Origin: an uncultured Methylococcaceae bacterium
GTDB taxonomy: Bacteria; Pseudomonadota; Gammaproteobacteria; Methylococcales; Methylomonadaceae
DNA length: 64,000 bases
Assembly (NCBI GenBank): GCA_903917345.1
Contig: CAIXAE010000009.1
Location: forward strand, 124,001 to 188,000
Direction of reading: 5' to 3'
Below are positions 1 to 10,503 of this stretch, piece by piece (positions within the stretch are counted from its first letter, which is position 1; the number at the start of each line of letters is the position of its first letter). The notes under the pieces are model-generated. The model was given only the letters and a program-made list of their open reading frames with translations, ran no database searches and was not told where the DNA came from. The position numbers and the translations under genes are program-made.

Positions 1-345
1 ATAGGGGCCTTTTTTATGCCTATAGAATTTAAATAAAACGATTTGCCATAAAACAATCCACAAACAGCACTATCAACAAAAAACAAACAATCTATGTTTA
101 AATATTAAATTTTGTAAATTAAACAAACTTAACTTTTTATAAGCCCCTGTAATCCGGTACATTATTCATTTATAATGTAACATTTTCAGACACTTACAAA
201 ATAAACACCTCCAAAATAATGTTAAAATAGTTATTGCAATTATAAAAAATAATTTATCATCAAAGCTGCGTACCGTACGAGCCTTGTTAGATAAATCATA
301 TTCTTAAACAAGTCTCCTAATTCAATCTGATTTAAGGAGTTGCCA

Positions 346-1011
346 ATGAACCTACCCAAATTTAAAAAGCGCTCGCCGGAGCAAGCGTTTTATTCAACGA
401 CATCATTTGCATCGCATGCGGCAAATGATTCATTTTCTGTTCAAACAGTCCAAAAAGTACAAACCAAATCGCGAGATAAACATAAGTACCATTGGGCCAT
501 TATGTTATTGCATTGGGGAACCTTGATCACTTTATTGGCTGCCGTAGGCACCGTTTTAGCATGGGACAATGCTGAAGATAGAGCATTAAGAGTGCTATTA
601 ATTGATTCGCACCGCCAAATCGGCATGCTAGTGTTAGTGTCTGTAGCAATAAGACTCGCCGTTAAAATGTTTACCGCAAAACCCACCCACCACCTCAACA
701 TGTCTAAAATTTTTAAGGTTTGTGCAGGCCTATGTCACACGGCACTCTACTTTATGATGGTTGCGTTACCCTTATTAGGCATAGGGCTTACTTTAGCGCA
801 TAACACACCCGTTACCGTCATGGGTTTAGTTAAGATTCCTAACTGGATTGGTGCAAATGCTGATTTGGCAGATACCTTAACTGATTACCACGTGCTCTTT
901 TCTTGGGCATTACTGGGTATTGTGAGTTTACATATGACGTCTGCCTTGATTCATCATTTTGTTATGAAAGACAAAACCTTAACGTCCATGATTCCTGGAA
1001 AAGTTAAATAG
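346..1011 (+). CDS. Cytochrome b561 domain-containing membrane protein
   Basis: Translation 'HYHWAIMLLHWGTLITLLAAVGTVLAW...LRVLLIDSHRQIGMLVLVSVAIRL...LHMTSALIHHF' has the multi-helix pattern with conserved His of the cyt b561 family; ATG at 346 follows 'aaggagt' better than the ORF-track ATG at 340. Confidence 0.85.
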   Translation: MNLPKFKKRSPEQAFYSTTSFASHAANDSFSVQTVQKVQTKSRDKHKYHWAIMLLHWGTLITLLAAVGTVLAWDNAEDRALRVLLIDSHRQIGMLVLVSVAIRLAVKMFTAKPTHHLNMSKIFKVCAGLCHTALYFMMVALPLLGIGLTLAHNTPVTVMGLVKIPNWIGANADLADTLTDYHVLFSWALLGIVSLHMTSALIHHFVMKDKTLTSMIPGKVK

Positions 1012-1278
1012 TTTTATAAAAATAAATTCAATATAACTGTTTTTTTTAAAAAAACAAATTGACCTATTCACCTTAATTATTTTAAATTTAATGTTAATAA
1101 ATTTTTAAATGCCTTATCAGACTAATAAACCAAGCACGCTTAACCTGCTCGGTTTATAAGCGCTCATGTCAGAATTGACTAGACTTTGTCATAAAAACTT
1201 AATTTATCAACACTATAAATAAGGTTATAGTACCCCCTACTTTATTAAAATTAAACTTTACCCACGAGGCATATATTT

Positions 1279-1629
1279 ATGAAACACCTATATTCGTTAA
1301 GCTTAAAAACTTTTATTGCTATCACCCTGAGTGTATTTTGTGTTTCTGTGCATGCTGATGCCGTTGATCCTGATGCAGCAAAAGCCTTTGCCAAACAAAA
1401 CAATTGCTTCAGATGCCATGGCGTTGATAAAGACAAAGACGGCCCAGCTTGGAACAAAATTGGCCCAAAATTTAAAGGCGACCCTAAAGGCGAAGAAAAG
1501 CTTCTACATCATTTAAGTTCTGGTGAAACCGCTAAATTCCCTGATGGACATGAAGAAGCACACATGATTTTAAAATCGGACGATCAAAAAGAAATTAAAA
1601 ACTTAGTCGACTGGATTCTTTCCCTTTAA
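1279..1629 (+). CDS. Monoheme c-type cytochrome (class I-like), exported
   Basis: N-terminal signal peptide; CFRCH heme motif ('NNCFRCHGVDKDKDGPAWNKIGPKFKGD'). Confidence 0.88.
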   Translation: MKHLYSLSLKTFIAITLSVFCVSVHADAVDPDAAKAFAKQNNCFRCHGVDKDKDGPAWNKIGPKFKGDPKGEEKLLHHLSSGETAKFPDGHEEAHMILKSDDQKEIKNLVDWILSL

Positions 1630-1675
1630 ATAAAAACCGCCTATGTCTTTTAAACCTTGCTGGAATTTTTATCTT

Positions 1676-2632
1676 ATGAATCTATTAATAAAATCTATCC
1701 TTCTGTGCGGACTCTTACTAACAACCGCACACGCAGAAAACACGACAACATCATTAGAAAATCCTTCCAGCAAGTCACCCGCTCAACAACTAGACAGAGA
1801 CTCAGTTTGTACCCGTTGTCACGATGAGAATGATAAAACCGCTGTACTTTCTATCGCTCAAACCCCGCATGGTAACAAAGCAGATTCTCGCACACCGTCT
1901 TGCCAATCATGCCATGGCGAAAGTGAAAAACATCTTACAAGCAAATCAAATCCACCCGATGTGATATTTGGCACAAAGAAAGGTGCTTATTCGCCTAGCG
2001 AGCCAAAAAGCCAAAATACAGCCTGCTTAACCTGTCATGACAAAGATCAAAATCGTACTCATTGGGAAAGCGGTGCTCACCAGTCTGCTGACGTAGCCTG
2101 CACCTCGTGTCATGTAACGCATACAGCACATGACAAAGTACGCGATAAAAGAACCCAGCCCGAAGTTTGCTTTACCTGTCACAAAGATCAAAAAGCGCAA
2201 ATACACAAGTTTTCGCATCACCCTATCATTGAAGGGAAAACCGCGTGTACTGACTGCCATAACCCGCATGGTTCAGCAGGCCCCAAATTGCTAAAGAAAA
2301 ACACAGTCAACGAAACGTGCCATACCTGCCATGCAGAAAAGCGTGGTCCATACCTATGGGAACACCAACCCGTAACGGAAGACTGTACTAACTGCCATAC
2401 ACCACACGGCTCTAATATCACACCGTTACTTAAGTCACGTCCACCGTTCTTATGTGACGAATGTCATGATGGCCCGCATCAAAGTAAAAATCCTGCCGCA
2501 GGCAATGCCGCTGGCATACAAAGTGGTTTATCTGGAGCGCCAAGCGCCAACTATACGGGCAGAGCGTGTATGAATTGCCACAGCATGGTCCACGGCTCTA
2601 ATGATCCAGCCGGCGCGTTATTGCAACGTTAA
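1676..2632 (+). CDS. mtrA: Decaheme c-type cytochrome, DmsE/MtrA/PioA family
   Basis: Ten CXXCH motifs counted (CTRCH, CQSCH, CLTCH, CTSCH, CFTCH, CTDCH, CHTCH, CTNCH, CDECH, CMNCH), signal peptide; ORF track opens at 1643 but ATG at 1676 (MNLLIKSILLCGLLL) gives the better signal peptide. Confidence 0.9.
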   Translation: MNLLIKSILLCGLLLTTAHAENTTTSLENPSSKSPAQQLDRDSVCTRCHDENDKTAVLSIAQTPHGNKADSRTPSCQSCHGESEKHLTSKSNPPDVIFGTKKGAYSPSEPKSQNTACLTCHDKDQNRTHWESGAHQSADVACTSCHVTHTAHDKVRDKRTQPEVCFTCHKDQKAQIHKFSHHPIIEGKTACTDCHNPHGSAGPKLLKKNTVNETCHTCHAEKRGPYLWEHQPVTEDCTNCHTPHGSNITPLLKSRPPFLCDECHDGPHQSKNPAAGNAAGIQSGLSGAPSANYTGRACMNCHSMVHGSNDPAGALLQR

Positions 2633-2651
2633 ACTTAACAGAGAGACAATC

Positions 2652-5048
2652 ATGAAAACTCACAATGAAAAAATGAAAGTCAAACAATTGGTTTTAGCGT
2701 TACGATTTGCACTGGTGGCATCGATTGCAATACCGACATTAACTTATGCGGATGATGACTTAGAAGCTTTAATTCATCCGACCAATACCCTTGATTTCGG
2801 TACTTTATATTCCACGCAAAGTTCAGCCAAATTTGGGGAATACAATGGCATCAATACTGAAGGGGCCTATGGATTGGGTGGCTTTGATATTCGTGGCGGT
2901 AAAGGCTACGACCCCGATAAAAACAGCGCCCTGCGCTGGAAACTAGGGGGAGCAAACCTTGGCACAACATCACGCTCACTTGATGGCTCGGTAAGTGACC
3001 AAGGTAAATGGAAATTAAACCTAAGCTATGATGAATTACAACATAACATCACCGATACCTATCAAACACCACTCATAGGTAGCCCCGGAGGGAATAATTT
3101 TACACTACCTCAAAACTTTGGTCCGATTGGCAAGGGTACAGCGACTAATACAAGAAGCTTAACACCTACCCAAAAAGGTGACCTTAATACTGAACGAGAA
3201 CACGTTGATCGAAAAAACGGATCGATTAGTACCTCTTATACTTTTAACGATCACTTAAGTGCTCAGCTTGATTATAATCACCTAGACCAATCTGGTGCTA
3301 AGCTTATTGGCACAGGTTCACAAGGCGGCATCAATGTAGGCAACGGCATTGGAAGTACGGGTATAAAAGGTGCGGGAGAAGCCAATAACATCCTAATGAA
3401 CCCGACCAGTTATCAGACTGATAACGTCAATGCTGCCCTTAACTGGACAGGCGATAAAGCCCATCTTACTGGCGGTTATTACGGTTCAATTTTTCATGAC
3501 GACTATAATAGCCTTAGCTGGCAAAGCGCTGTGGTCACTCCTGGTACTGGATCTGGCGCAAGCTCAACTTGCACAGGCTCCAATTGTTACACAAACAATA
3601 CGATGAGCACGGCGCCAAGCAATAGTTTGCATCAAGCAAATTTGACCGGCGGTTATAACTTTACTTCGACTACCAAGCTAGCAGGTGGCTTTTCTTACGG
3701 TTATAACGCGCAAAATAGTCTTTACGCACCCACTAATATCACCCAAGTTAATAACACAAAAGCAAACATGCTTTGGGGCGCATTACCTTTTTCCTCACTC
3801 AATGGCGTTGTGGAAACTAAACATGGCGACTTAAAGCTAACAAATCAGAGCATTAAGGACCTTAGTTTAAATGCAGGCTTTAAATTTAATGAACGTGACA
3901 ACCAAACTGATTCAGCTATTTACCTCTATAGAGCCATAAACTCGAATGGAGCAAATAATGCGAACTATACGGGCATTAATACCCCCTACAGCAACAGGAA
4001 AACCCAATTCGAAGCGGGGGCATCCTACCACTTAACCAAAGCCCAAAATATAGCGCTAAATTATGATCATGAGATCATTAATCGTTGGTGTAATGCTGTG
4101 GTAGGTGGAGCTCAATGCCTTGCTAGCCCAACCAGTGACGAAGATAAAGTAAACTTAAGTTACCGCCTAAAAGCACTGGATAATGTCAATTTTAACGCGG
4201 GCTATACGTACGCAAATCGCCTCGCAAACTTCGACAAAAACTACCGCGCTAATTCTGGAAACTACGCCATCACCACTGTCGGCACCGCCAGCTCTGTTTT
4301 GAATGGGGGTAATTATTTAGATTATGTTGCCTACCCTTATGCAAATCGTAATCAAAATGTGGGCAAAGCCGGTGTTAATTGGCAAGTCACCCAAAAATTA
4401 GATTTAGGTTTAAATGGCCGTTACAGTTATGACCAATATGATGCGACTTTAGGTGTACAAAACGGCTATTCAACTGGTGTTAATGTAGATGCTACCTATA
4501 GCTACGCAGAAAATAGCAGTCTTTCTGGCTATTGGAGCTGGCAAAATGGCGAGAGAAATTTAAGTAATGGGGGTAACTTTGTTCCCACGCCCAGTCCAAG
4601 TCCTGGCATTGCGAACTCAGTACCTAATGGCGTCTGGAAGAACAAGCTACTAGACAACAGTAATACGTTTGGCCTACTTGCCAGACACGCGGGATTGTTA
4701 AATGGTAAACTTGAAATCATTGGCGATGCCTCTTATGCACTAGATGCAACAACCTACTCTACACAAGTGCCTTATAATCCTGCCTGTGGCGTTGCTACCT
4801 CATTAACGTGTGGGACTTTACCGGACATTAATAACAACTTGTTAAGCCTAAAACTTACCGGCAATTATAAAGTGCTTAAAAATGGTAAAGTCTCTTTAAC
4901 CTATCTTTACCAAGAGTTAAAAAGCACAGATTATTTTTACAACGGGCAACAACTGGGTTACACACCTAATACCCTCATGCCAACCAACCTACAACCACTT
5001 AGTTACGCGGTTAACGTCGTCGCACTTTCATACAGCTACGCGTTTTAA
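2652..5048 (+). CDS. mtrB: MtrB/PioB family decaheme-associated outer membrane beta-barrel
   Basis: ~800 aa with signal peptide, Tyr/Asn/Gly-rich alternating strands, C-terminal 'YSYAF' ending in Phe; immediately follows the decaheme gene. Confidence 0.88.
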   Translation: MKTHNEKMKVKQLVLALRFALVASIAIPTLTYADDDLEALIHPTNTLDFGTLYSTQSSAKFGEYNGINTEGAYGLGGFDIRGGKGYDPDKNSALRWKLGGANLGTTSRSLDGSVSDQGKWKLNLSYDELQHNITDTYQTPLIGSPGGNNFTLPQNFGPIGKGTATNTRSLTPTQKGDLNTEREHVDRKNGSISTSYTFNDHLSAQLDYNHLDQSGAKLIGTGSQGGINVGNGIGSTGIKGAGEANNILMNPTSYQTDNVNAALNWTGDKAHLTGGYYGSIFHDDYNSLSWQSAVVTPGTGSGASSTCTGSNCYTNNTMSTAPSNSLHQANLTGGYNFTSTTKLAGGFSYGYNAQNSLYAPTNITQVNNTKANMLWGALPFSSLNGVVETKHGDLKLTNQSIKDLSLNAGFKFNERDNQTDSAIYLYRAINSNGANNANYTGINTPYSNRKTQFEAGASYHLTKAQNIALNYDHEIINRWCNAVVGGAQCLASPTSDEDKVNLSYRLKALDNVNFNAGYTYANRLANFDKNYRANSGNYAITTVGTASSVLNGGNYLDYVAYPYANRNQNVGKAGVNWQVTQKLDLGLNGRYSYDQYDATLGVQNGYSTGVNVDATYSYAENSSLSGYWSWQNGERNLSNGGNFVPTPSPSPGIANSVPNGVWKNKLLDNSNTFGLLARHAGLLNGKLEIIGDASYALDATTYSTQVPYNPACGVATSLTCGTLPDINNNLLSLKLTGNYKVLKNGKVSLTYLYQELKSTDYFYNGQQLGYTPNTLMPTNLQPLSYAVNVVALSYSYAF

Positions 5049-5072
5049 TAACATATTTTAATAGGGCATAAA

Positions 5073-5807
5073 ATGATCGGCTCAAAAGATGAACTCACTT
5101 TAGGCACTCTCTCATTAACGTACAGAGTGTTATTCACTGGTTTTTTAGTCGTCGTCGGTTTGGGCTTATGCATGGCGGGTGCACAAATCATGCTCACGCA
5201 TGGTAAAGCCGATGGCAAAGCGGGCTTATCGATAGATGATATTGTTTACAGTTATTATGGCAACCGCTCAGGTTCTAAGCTTGAAGCCGCTCTAACGGGC
5301 AAAATGAAAGATAAAGCCCCGGCAGAAGTCAACATTGCCTTGATTAAATGGGTACGCGATGGAGCTCCCGCCAGTCAATGGGAGACTGTAAAACCCTTGC
5401 TTGAAAAGCAATGCGCTAAATGTCACGATGAAGAATCTGGCCTGCCAGAAGTGACCAAACTTGAGGTCGCGCAAAGCTTAGCCGAAACAGATCATGGCGC
5501 CAGCATTGCCTCGTTAACACGCGTATCCCACATCCATTTATTCGGCATCAGCTTTATATTCTTATTTGTCGGCGCTATTTTTGGTCTTGCTGAATTTAAT
5601 CAGTTCTGGAAACTCATCTTAATATCCACACCTTTTGCGTTTCTAGTATTAGATGTCGCCTCCTGGTGGCTCACTAAATTTTGGCCATCATGCGCATGGC
5701 TCACTATGATTGGCGGTTTAGGCTATAGCCTGGCAGCCACCGTAATGTTCGCCACGTCTTTTGCTCAAATGTGGTTACCTCGTTGGACAAAAAAAACCAC
5801 CGATTAA
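5073..5807 (+). CDS. Integral membrane protein with periplasmic c-heme motif, associated with the MtrAB-like cluster
   Basis: Hydrophobic N-terminal helix, CAKCH motif in 'LLEKQCAKCHDEESGLPEV', then about three C-terminal hydrophobic segments. Confidence 0.65.
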   Translation: MIGSKDELTLGTLSLTYRVLFTGFLVVVGLGLCMAGAQIMLTHGKADGKAGLSIDDIVYSYYGNRSGSKLEAALTGKMKDKAPAEVNIALIKWVRDGAPASQWETVKPLLEKQCAKCHDEESGLPEVTKLEVAQSLAETDHGASIASLTRVSHIHLFGISFIFLFVGAIFGLAEFNQFWKLILISTPFAFLVLDVASWWLTKFWPSCAWLTMIGGLGYSLAATVMFATSFAQMWLPRWTKKTTD

Positions 5808-5847
5808 GATCTTGGCCATTGCCTTTTTGTTGCATTGACTTAAACTA

Positions 5848-5872
5848 AAGGCTCCTCTTAGGAGCCTTTTTT
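5848..5872 (+). terminator. Intrinsic terminator closing the cytochrome cluster
   Basis: aaaggctcc-tctta-ggagccttt 9-bp perfect stem followed by T-tract. Confidence 0.85.
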
Positions 5873-5887
5873 ATGCCTATCAACGCT

Positions 5888-6292
5888 ATGAATACACCCA
5901 CAGAACGCCATCCATCTACAACACCTAAAGTCACTTGCTTTCATGATGGCGAGTGTCCTATCTGCAATATTGAAATCAATGCCATGAAAAAGCTGGATAA
6001 AGCCGGTAATATTAACTGGGTTGATATTAGTCAAGATAAAACCGCCTTAGCCGAAGCAGGACTCACTTATAAGCAAACGATGGATCGTATGCATGTGATT
6101 GATGAGAACAATCAAATCAAATCCGGTGTTGTGGGTTTTTTACAAGTGTGGAAGCAACTGCCCTATTACAGACGCTTAGCTCCTCTTATTGAGCGAGTGC
6201 CGTTGCTATTGCCTTTGATGGAGTTTTTTTACACTATTTTTGCCCGCTATCGATTACCACTCACGGGTAAAAAGCAAATTTCAGATCAATAA
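5888..6292 (+). CDS. DUF393 / thiol-disulfide oxidoreductase DCC family protein
   Basis: 'CFHDGECPICNIEINAMKKLDKAGNINWVDIS' DxxCxxC motif; ORF-track start 5873 lies against the terminator T-tract, next ATG is 5888. Confidence 0.75.
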   Translation: MNTPTERHPSTTPKVTCFHDGECPICNIEINAMKKLDKAGNINWVDISQDKTALAEAGLTYKQTMDRMHVIDENNQIKSGVVGFLQVWKQLPYYRRLAPLIERVPLLLPLMEFFYTIFARYRLPLTGKKQISDQ

Positions 6293-6422
6293 AACAACCG
6301 CTTATTAACTAAGCGTTTAAGTTTCACCCACCCATAGTTAATATATTTTTTCATTTATAAAAGTAAATTAACTTTTAATTCTGCTAAACATCATATAAAC
6401 TCCACAAAAATCCTAATCATAC

Positions 6423-7947
6423 GTGGCTTTATTAATGACATTACTTTCTAAGAAACTATTAACACGACTCAAAATATCTTTTTTGATTGGGATCACTCTT
6501 CTTTCAAGCACCCATGCACTAGCACAAAGCATAGTCACCCAATGGAATGATGTCGCTATTCAAGCCGTTAGAGATACAGGTTTTGCGCCTACAAAAACCG
6601 CTCGCGCACTAGCCATTTTAAACACCTGCATGTACGATGCTTGGGCGACTTATGACTCGCAGGCTAAAAGAACACAATTAAACATATCTCGCATAACCAA
6701 TTCTAGCAATGTCGGACAAAGCCAAACCGAAGCCGTGAGCTACGCGGCATACGAATGTTTAGTTGATTTATTTCCTGACAAGGATTTAACGACTTATGTT
6801 GACCAATCACAAGATCGTGATTTCTATCCTTCATTAAAAGCGATAGCTCTAGCAGCTATATCAAACGACTACTCAACGCCTGCTGGTGTGGGACATGCCG
6901 CAGCATCAGCCGTATTAAGCTACCGTTCTGACGACGGTTCTAATCAACATGGTGATGTATTCAAGCAGTGTGGTGATATAAAGCAAGTGACAACTCCCTA
7001 CAGCGATTATACTTGCTATACCCCCCAAAACGCACCTCTCACAGTTAATACAATTTCAAAATTCGGTACAGACTTTAATCCAGACCATTGGCAACCACTA
7101 AAAGTCGGCTCAACTGCTACACAAAGTTTTCTTACACCTCAATGGAGATTAGTGACACCTTATGCTCTTAGCTCGGTGACCAGCTACGCAAGACCTTAGA
7201 AGGACCTGCCCCCTATCCTTCAGAAGCTTATGAAGAACAAGCCAAAGAGATTCTAAATTTTTCTCTACATTTAAATGACAAGAGTAAAGCAATTGTTGAA
7301 TATTGGATGAACGGCCCAAAATCAGAAACGCCCCAGGGCATTGGGTATTATTTGCAAAGTTTATATCGGATAGAGATGGCAATGACTTAAACAAAGATAT
7401 AAAAATGTATTTTGCACTCACCAACGCGATGCTAGATGCCAGCATCGCAGCGTGGGATGCTAAGTTTGCTTTCGACTATGTAAGGCCGATTTCAGCGATT
7501 CGTTTTCTGTTTAATGGCCAAACAATTGATTATTGGAATGGAACAACTGATGCCGGAAACTGGATGCCTTATCAAACAAGCAATGTGGTTACGCCAGCAT
7601 TTCCTGAGTATGTTTCAGGTCATAGTACTTTTAGTTTCGCAGCCGCCGAAACACTAAAACTATTTACAAGCAGTGATAAGTTTAACAATGAAGTTACCAT
7701 ACCTGCTCACTCATCAAGCGTTGAACCGAGTATCCCCAGCTCAGCCATTACCCTACATTGGGATACATTTACTGCGGCGGCCAGTGAAGCTGGCATTTCT
7801 AGACGCTATGGAGGCATCCACTTTAAAGATGGTGACTTACAAGGACGAAAGCTGGGTAAAGCAATTGCCGATATCGCTTGGAAAAAATCTTTAAGTTACT
7901 TTAATGGCTCTGACGGTGAATCTAAGACTAGATCAGGTAAAGAGTAA
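6423..7947 (+). pseudogene. Vanadium-dependent haloperoxidase / PAP2-superfamily protein interrupted by two frameshifts
   Basis: 6423-7199 (frame 0), an intermediate stretch 'EGPAPYPSEAYEEQAKEILNFSLHLNDKSKAIVEYWMNGPKSETP' in another frame (~7200-7333), then 7303-7947 (third frame) reading 'PGHWVLFAKFISDRDGNDLNKD...PAFPEYVSGHSTFSFAAAETL'; together they form one family-length product. Confidence 0.8.
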
Positions 7948-7999
7948 ATATTACGCTTTAATCTGAATTCAAATTCCACCCGTTTTTTTAGAAAGTTTA

Positions 8000-8491
8000 C
8001 TAGTAAACCTTTAACCGTATTGACCGCTCAATAGCGGGCATCAACATAGACGTGCTTTTAGCCTGATCCGTACACAAATAAAACGGATTGGGCATAATGC
8101 CTACTCTAGCCAAATCCAATCGATCGGCATCAAAACAGGTCTGCACAGTGATATCGGCTTCTATTAAGCCATTGCTGTGTTCGTGACAGGCCTCTGTTAA
8201 CAAAGCCATTTCGTGATCCGTCGCCTCAAATAGGCGATCTTTCAGTTGCCACGCTAATTCAGCACCGCGAATGCCATGCTCAGGATCTCTATGATCATTA
8301 AAACGTCGGGCATCATGAAAAAAGGCAAACAACTCCACCACATGCACCGAGGCGTCATTTTCTCTGGCCATTAATAATCCGTTATAACGCACACGCGACC
8401 AGTACCTTATGCCATGAATACCCTGCCAATCCAAGCAAAACTGATCTCTTAAATATCGTATTAAAGCAGGTTTATCAATGCGCTGGCTCAC
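8000..8491 (-). CDS. HD-domain containing protein (putative phosphohydrolase)
   Basis: 'VVELFAFFHDARRFNDHRDPEHGIRGAELA' HD motif, downstream 'CFDADRLDLARVGI'. Confidence 0.7.
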   Translation of the reverse strand: MSQRIDKPALIRYLRDQFCLDWQGIHGIRYWSRVRYNGLLMARENDASVHVVELFAFFHDARRFNDHRDPEHGIRGAELAWQLKDRLFEATDHEMALLTEACHEHSNGLIEADITVQTCFDADRLDLARVGIMPNPFYLCTDQAKSTSMLMPAIERSIRLKVY

Positions 8492-8636
8492 GGGCGTTCC
8501 TTGTTCATTTTACAAAGTATGATAACTAATTCTGTTATAATCACCGACATTTTATAGTCGATTGAATGACCGTATTCTGTTTAATCGCCAATAACAAAGC
8601 AATAACGCCTAACAACCTCATCATCAGTTAAATACC

Positions 8637-10436
8637 GTGGATTTAAAACATATCAGAAATTTCTCCATTATCGCGCATATCGATCATGGAAAATCTACCC
8701 TTGCCGACCGTTTTATTCAGATGTGTGGTGGCTTAAGTGACCGAGAAATGTCTGCTCAAGTGCTTGATTCAATGGATATTGAAAGAGAGCGCGGCATTAC
8801 CATTAAAGCCCAAAGTGTCACTTTAGACTTTAAAGCCCAAGACGGCGAAACATATCAGCTTAACTTTATTGACACCCCAGGCCATGTTGATTTTTCTTAT
8901 GAAGTATCGCGTTCTTTAGCCGCTTGTGAAGGTGCGTTATTAGTGGTTGATGCGGCCCAAGGGGTAGAAGCGCAAAGTGTGGCTAATTGCTATACCGCGA
9001 TTGAACAGGGTTTAGAAGTTGTACCGGTATTAAATAAAATCGACCTACCCTCTGCTGAACCTGAACGCGTCAAAAACGAAATCGAAGAAGTGATTGGCAT
9101 TCCCGCTGACGAAGCCTTAATGATCAGCGCCAAGACAGGCCTAGGCGTATTGGATGTATTAGAACAATTAGTCATTAAAGTGCCGCACCCAGTGGGTGAT
9201 CCAGAAGGCCCCTTACAAGCTTTAATTATCGACTCTTGGTTTGATAGTTATTTGGGCGTGGTGTCTTTAGTTAGAATTATGCATGGTAGTATTCGCCGCA
9301 AACAAAAGATAACTATTATGTCGACCGGTAAGTCTTTTATCGCGGAAAAAGTCGGCGTATTTACCCCTAAACGTTTAGAAAAAGAGCTATTAAATACCGG
9401 CGAAGTAGGCTACGTGGTGGCGGGTATTAAAGACATTTTTGGTGCGCCGGTGGGCGATACTATTACATGGACTGACAAACCAGCCCCTGAACAACTCACT
9501 GGATTTCAACGCGTACAACCTCGCGTTTTTGCTGGCTTGTATCCTATTAGCTCTGATGATTACGAAGGTTTACGCGAAGCGCTTAACAAGTTAAACCTCA
9601 ATGATGCGGCTTTACAGTTTGAACCTGAATCGTCACAAGCCTTAGGGTTTGGTTTCCGTTGTGGCTTTTTAGGCATGTTGCACATGGAGATTGTGCAAGA
9701 GCGCTTAGAGCGCGAATACAATGTCGACCTTATCACGACAGCTCCCACGGTGGTGTATGAAGTGATCACCCAAACCAATGAGATTTTAATGGTGGATAAT
9801 CCCGCCGATTTACCGGATGGGGGTGTGGTTAAAGAAATTAGAGAGCCGATTATTCGTGCCAATATTTTGGTGCCCCAAGCTTATTTAGGCGGGGTTATCA
9901 CTTTATGTATCGAGAAACGTGGCATACAAAAAGATATGCAGTATGTCGGTAGCCAAGTGTCTCTAAATTATGAAATGCCGTTAAGTGAAGTAGTACTGGA
10001 CTTTTTTGACCGCTTAAAATCAGTGAGCCGTGGCTTTGCTTCTTTTGATTATGAGTTCTTACGCTTTCAAGCTGCTGATCTTGTTAAACTGGATGTATTA
10101 ATCAACGCGGACAAAGTGGATGCTTTATCTATTATCGTGCACCGTGATTTAAGTAATAATCGGGGCCGTGATTTAGTTGAAAAGATGAAGGATTTAATCC
10201 CTCGACAAATGTACGAGGTCGCGATTCAAGCGGCCATTGGCTCTAAGATTATTGCGCGTTCTACCGTTAAAGCCATGCGTAAAAACGTAATCGCTAAATG
10301 CTACGGCGGCGATATTAGCCGTAAGAAGAAGTTGTTAGAAAAACAAAAAGCCGGTAAAAAACGTATGAAGCAAGTAGGCAACATTGAGATACCTCAAGAA
10401 GCCTTCTTAGCGGTATTACAATTGAATAAAGAATAA
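8637..10436 (+). CDS. lepA: Elongation factor 4 (LepA GTPase)
   Basis: GTG start; '[23 protein letters not shown]', '[30 protein letters not shown]'; 599 aa. Confidence 0.98.
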   Translation: MDLKHIRNFSIIAHIDHGKSTLADRFIQMCGGLSDREMSAQVLDSMDIERERGITIKAQSVTLDFKAQDGETYQLNFIDTPGHVDFSYEVSRSLAACEGALLVVDAAQGVEAQSVANCYTAIEQGLEVVPVLNKIDLPSAEPERVKNEIEEVIGIPADEALMISAKTGLGVLDVLEQLVIKVPHPVGDPEGPLQALIIDSWFDSYLGVVSLVRIMHGSIRRKQKITIMSTGKSFIAEKVGVFTPKRLEKELLNTGEVGYVVAGIKDIFGAPVGDTITWTDKPAPEQLTGFQRVQPRVFAGLYPISSDDYEGLREALNKLNLNDAALQFEPESSQALGFGFRCGFLGMLHMEIVQERLEREYNVDLITTAPTVVYEVITQTNEILMVDNPADLPDGGVVKEIREPIIRANILVPQAYLGGVITLCIEKRGIQKDMQYVGSQVSLNYEMPLSEVVLDFFDRLKSVSRGFASFDYEFLRFQAADLVKLDVLINADKVDALSIIVHRDLSNNRGRDLVEKMKDLIPRQMYEVAIQAAIGSKIIARSTVKAMRKNVIAKCYGGDISRKKKLLEKQKAGKKRMKQVGNIEIPQEAFLAVLQLNKE

Positions 10437-10503
10437 GAAAACACCCTACTATTAAATTCAAGGTAAGCCACTGACCTTACCCCTAAACACATTAGACATC
10501 ATT

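Noticed and set aside
5073-5807. Calling the membrane heme protein a canonical quinol dehydrogenase (CymA/NapC)
   Set aside because: It has only one CXXCH motif and multiple TM segments; CymA/NapC proteins are tetraheme with one anchor.
7149-7445. 98-aa minus-strand ORF across the haloperoxidase frameshifts
   Set aside because: Antisense to family-recognisable (though frameshifted) coding sequence.
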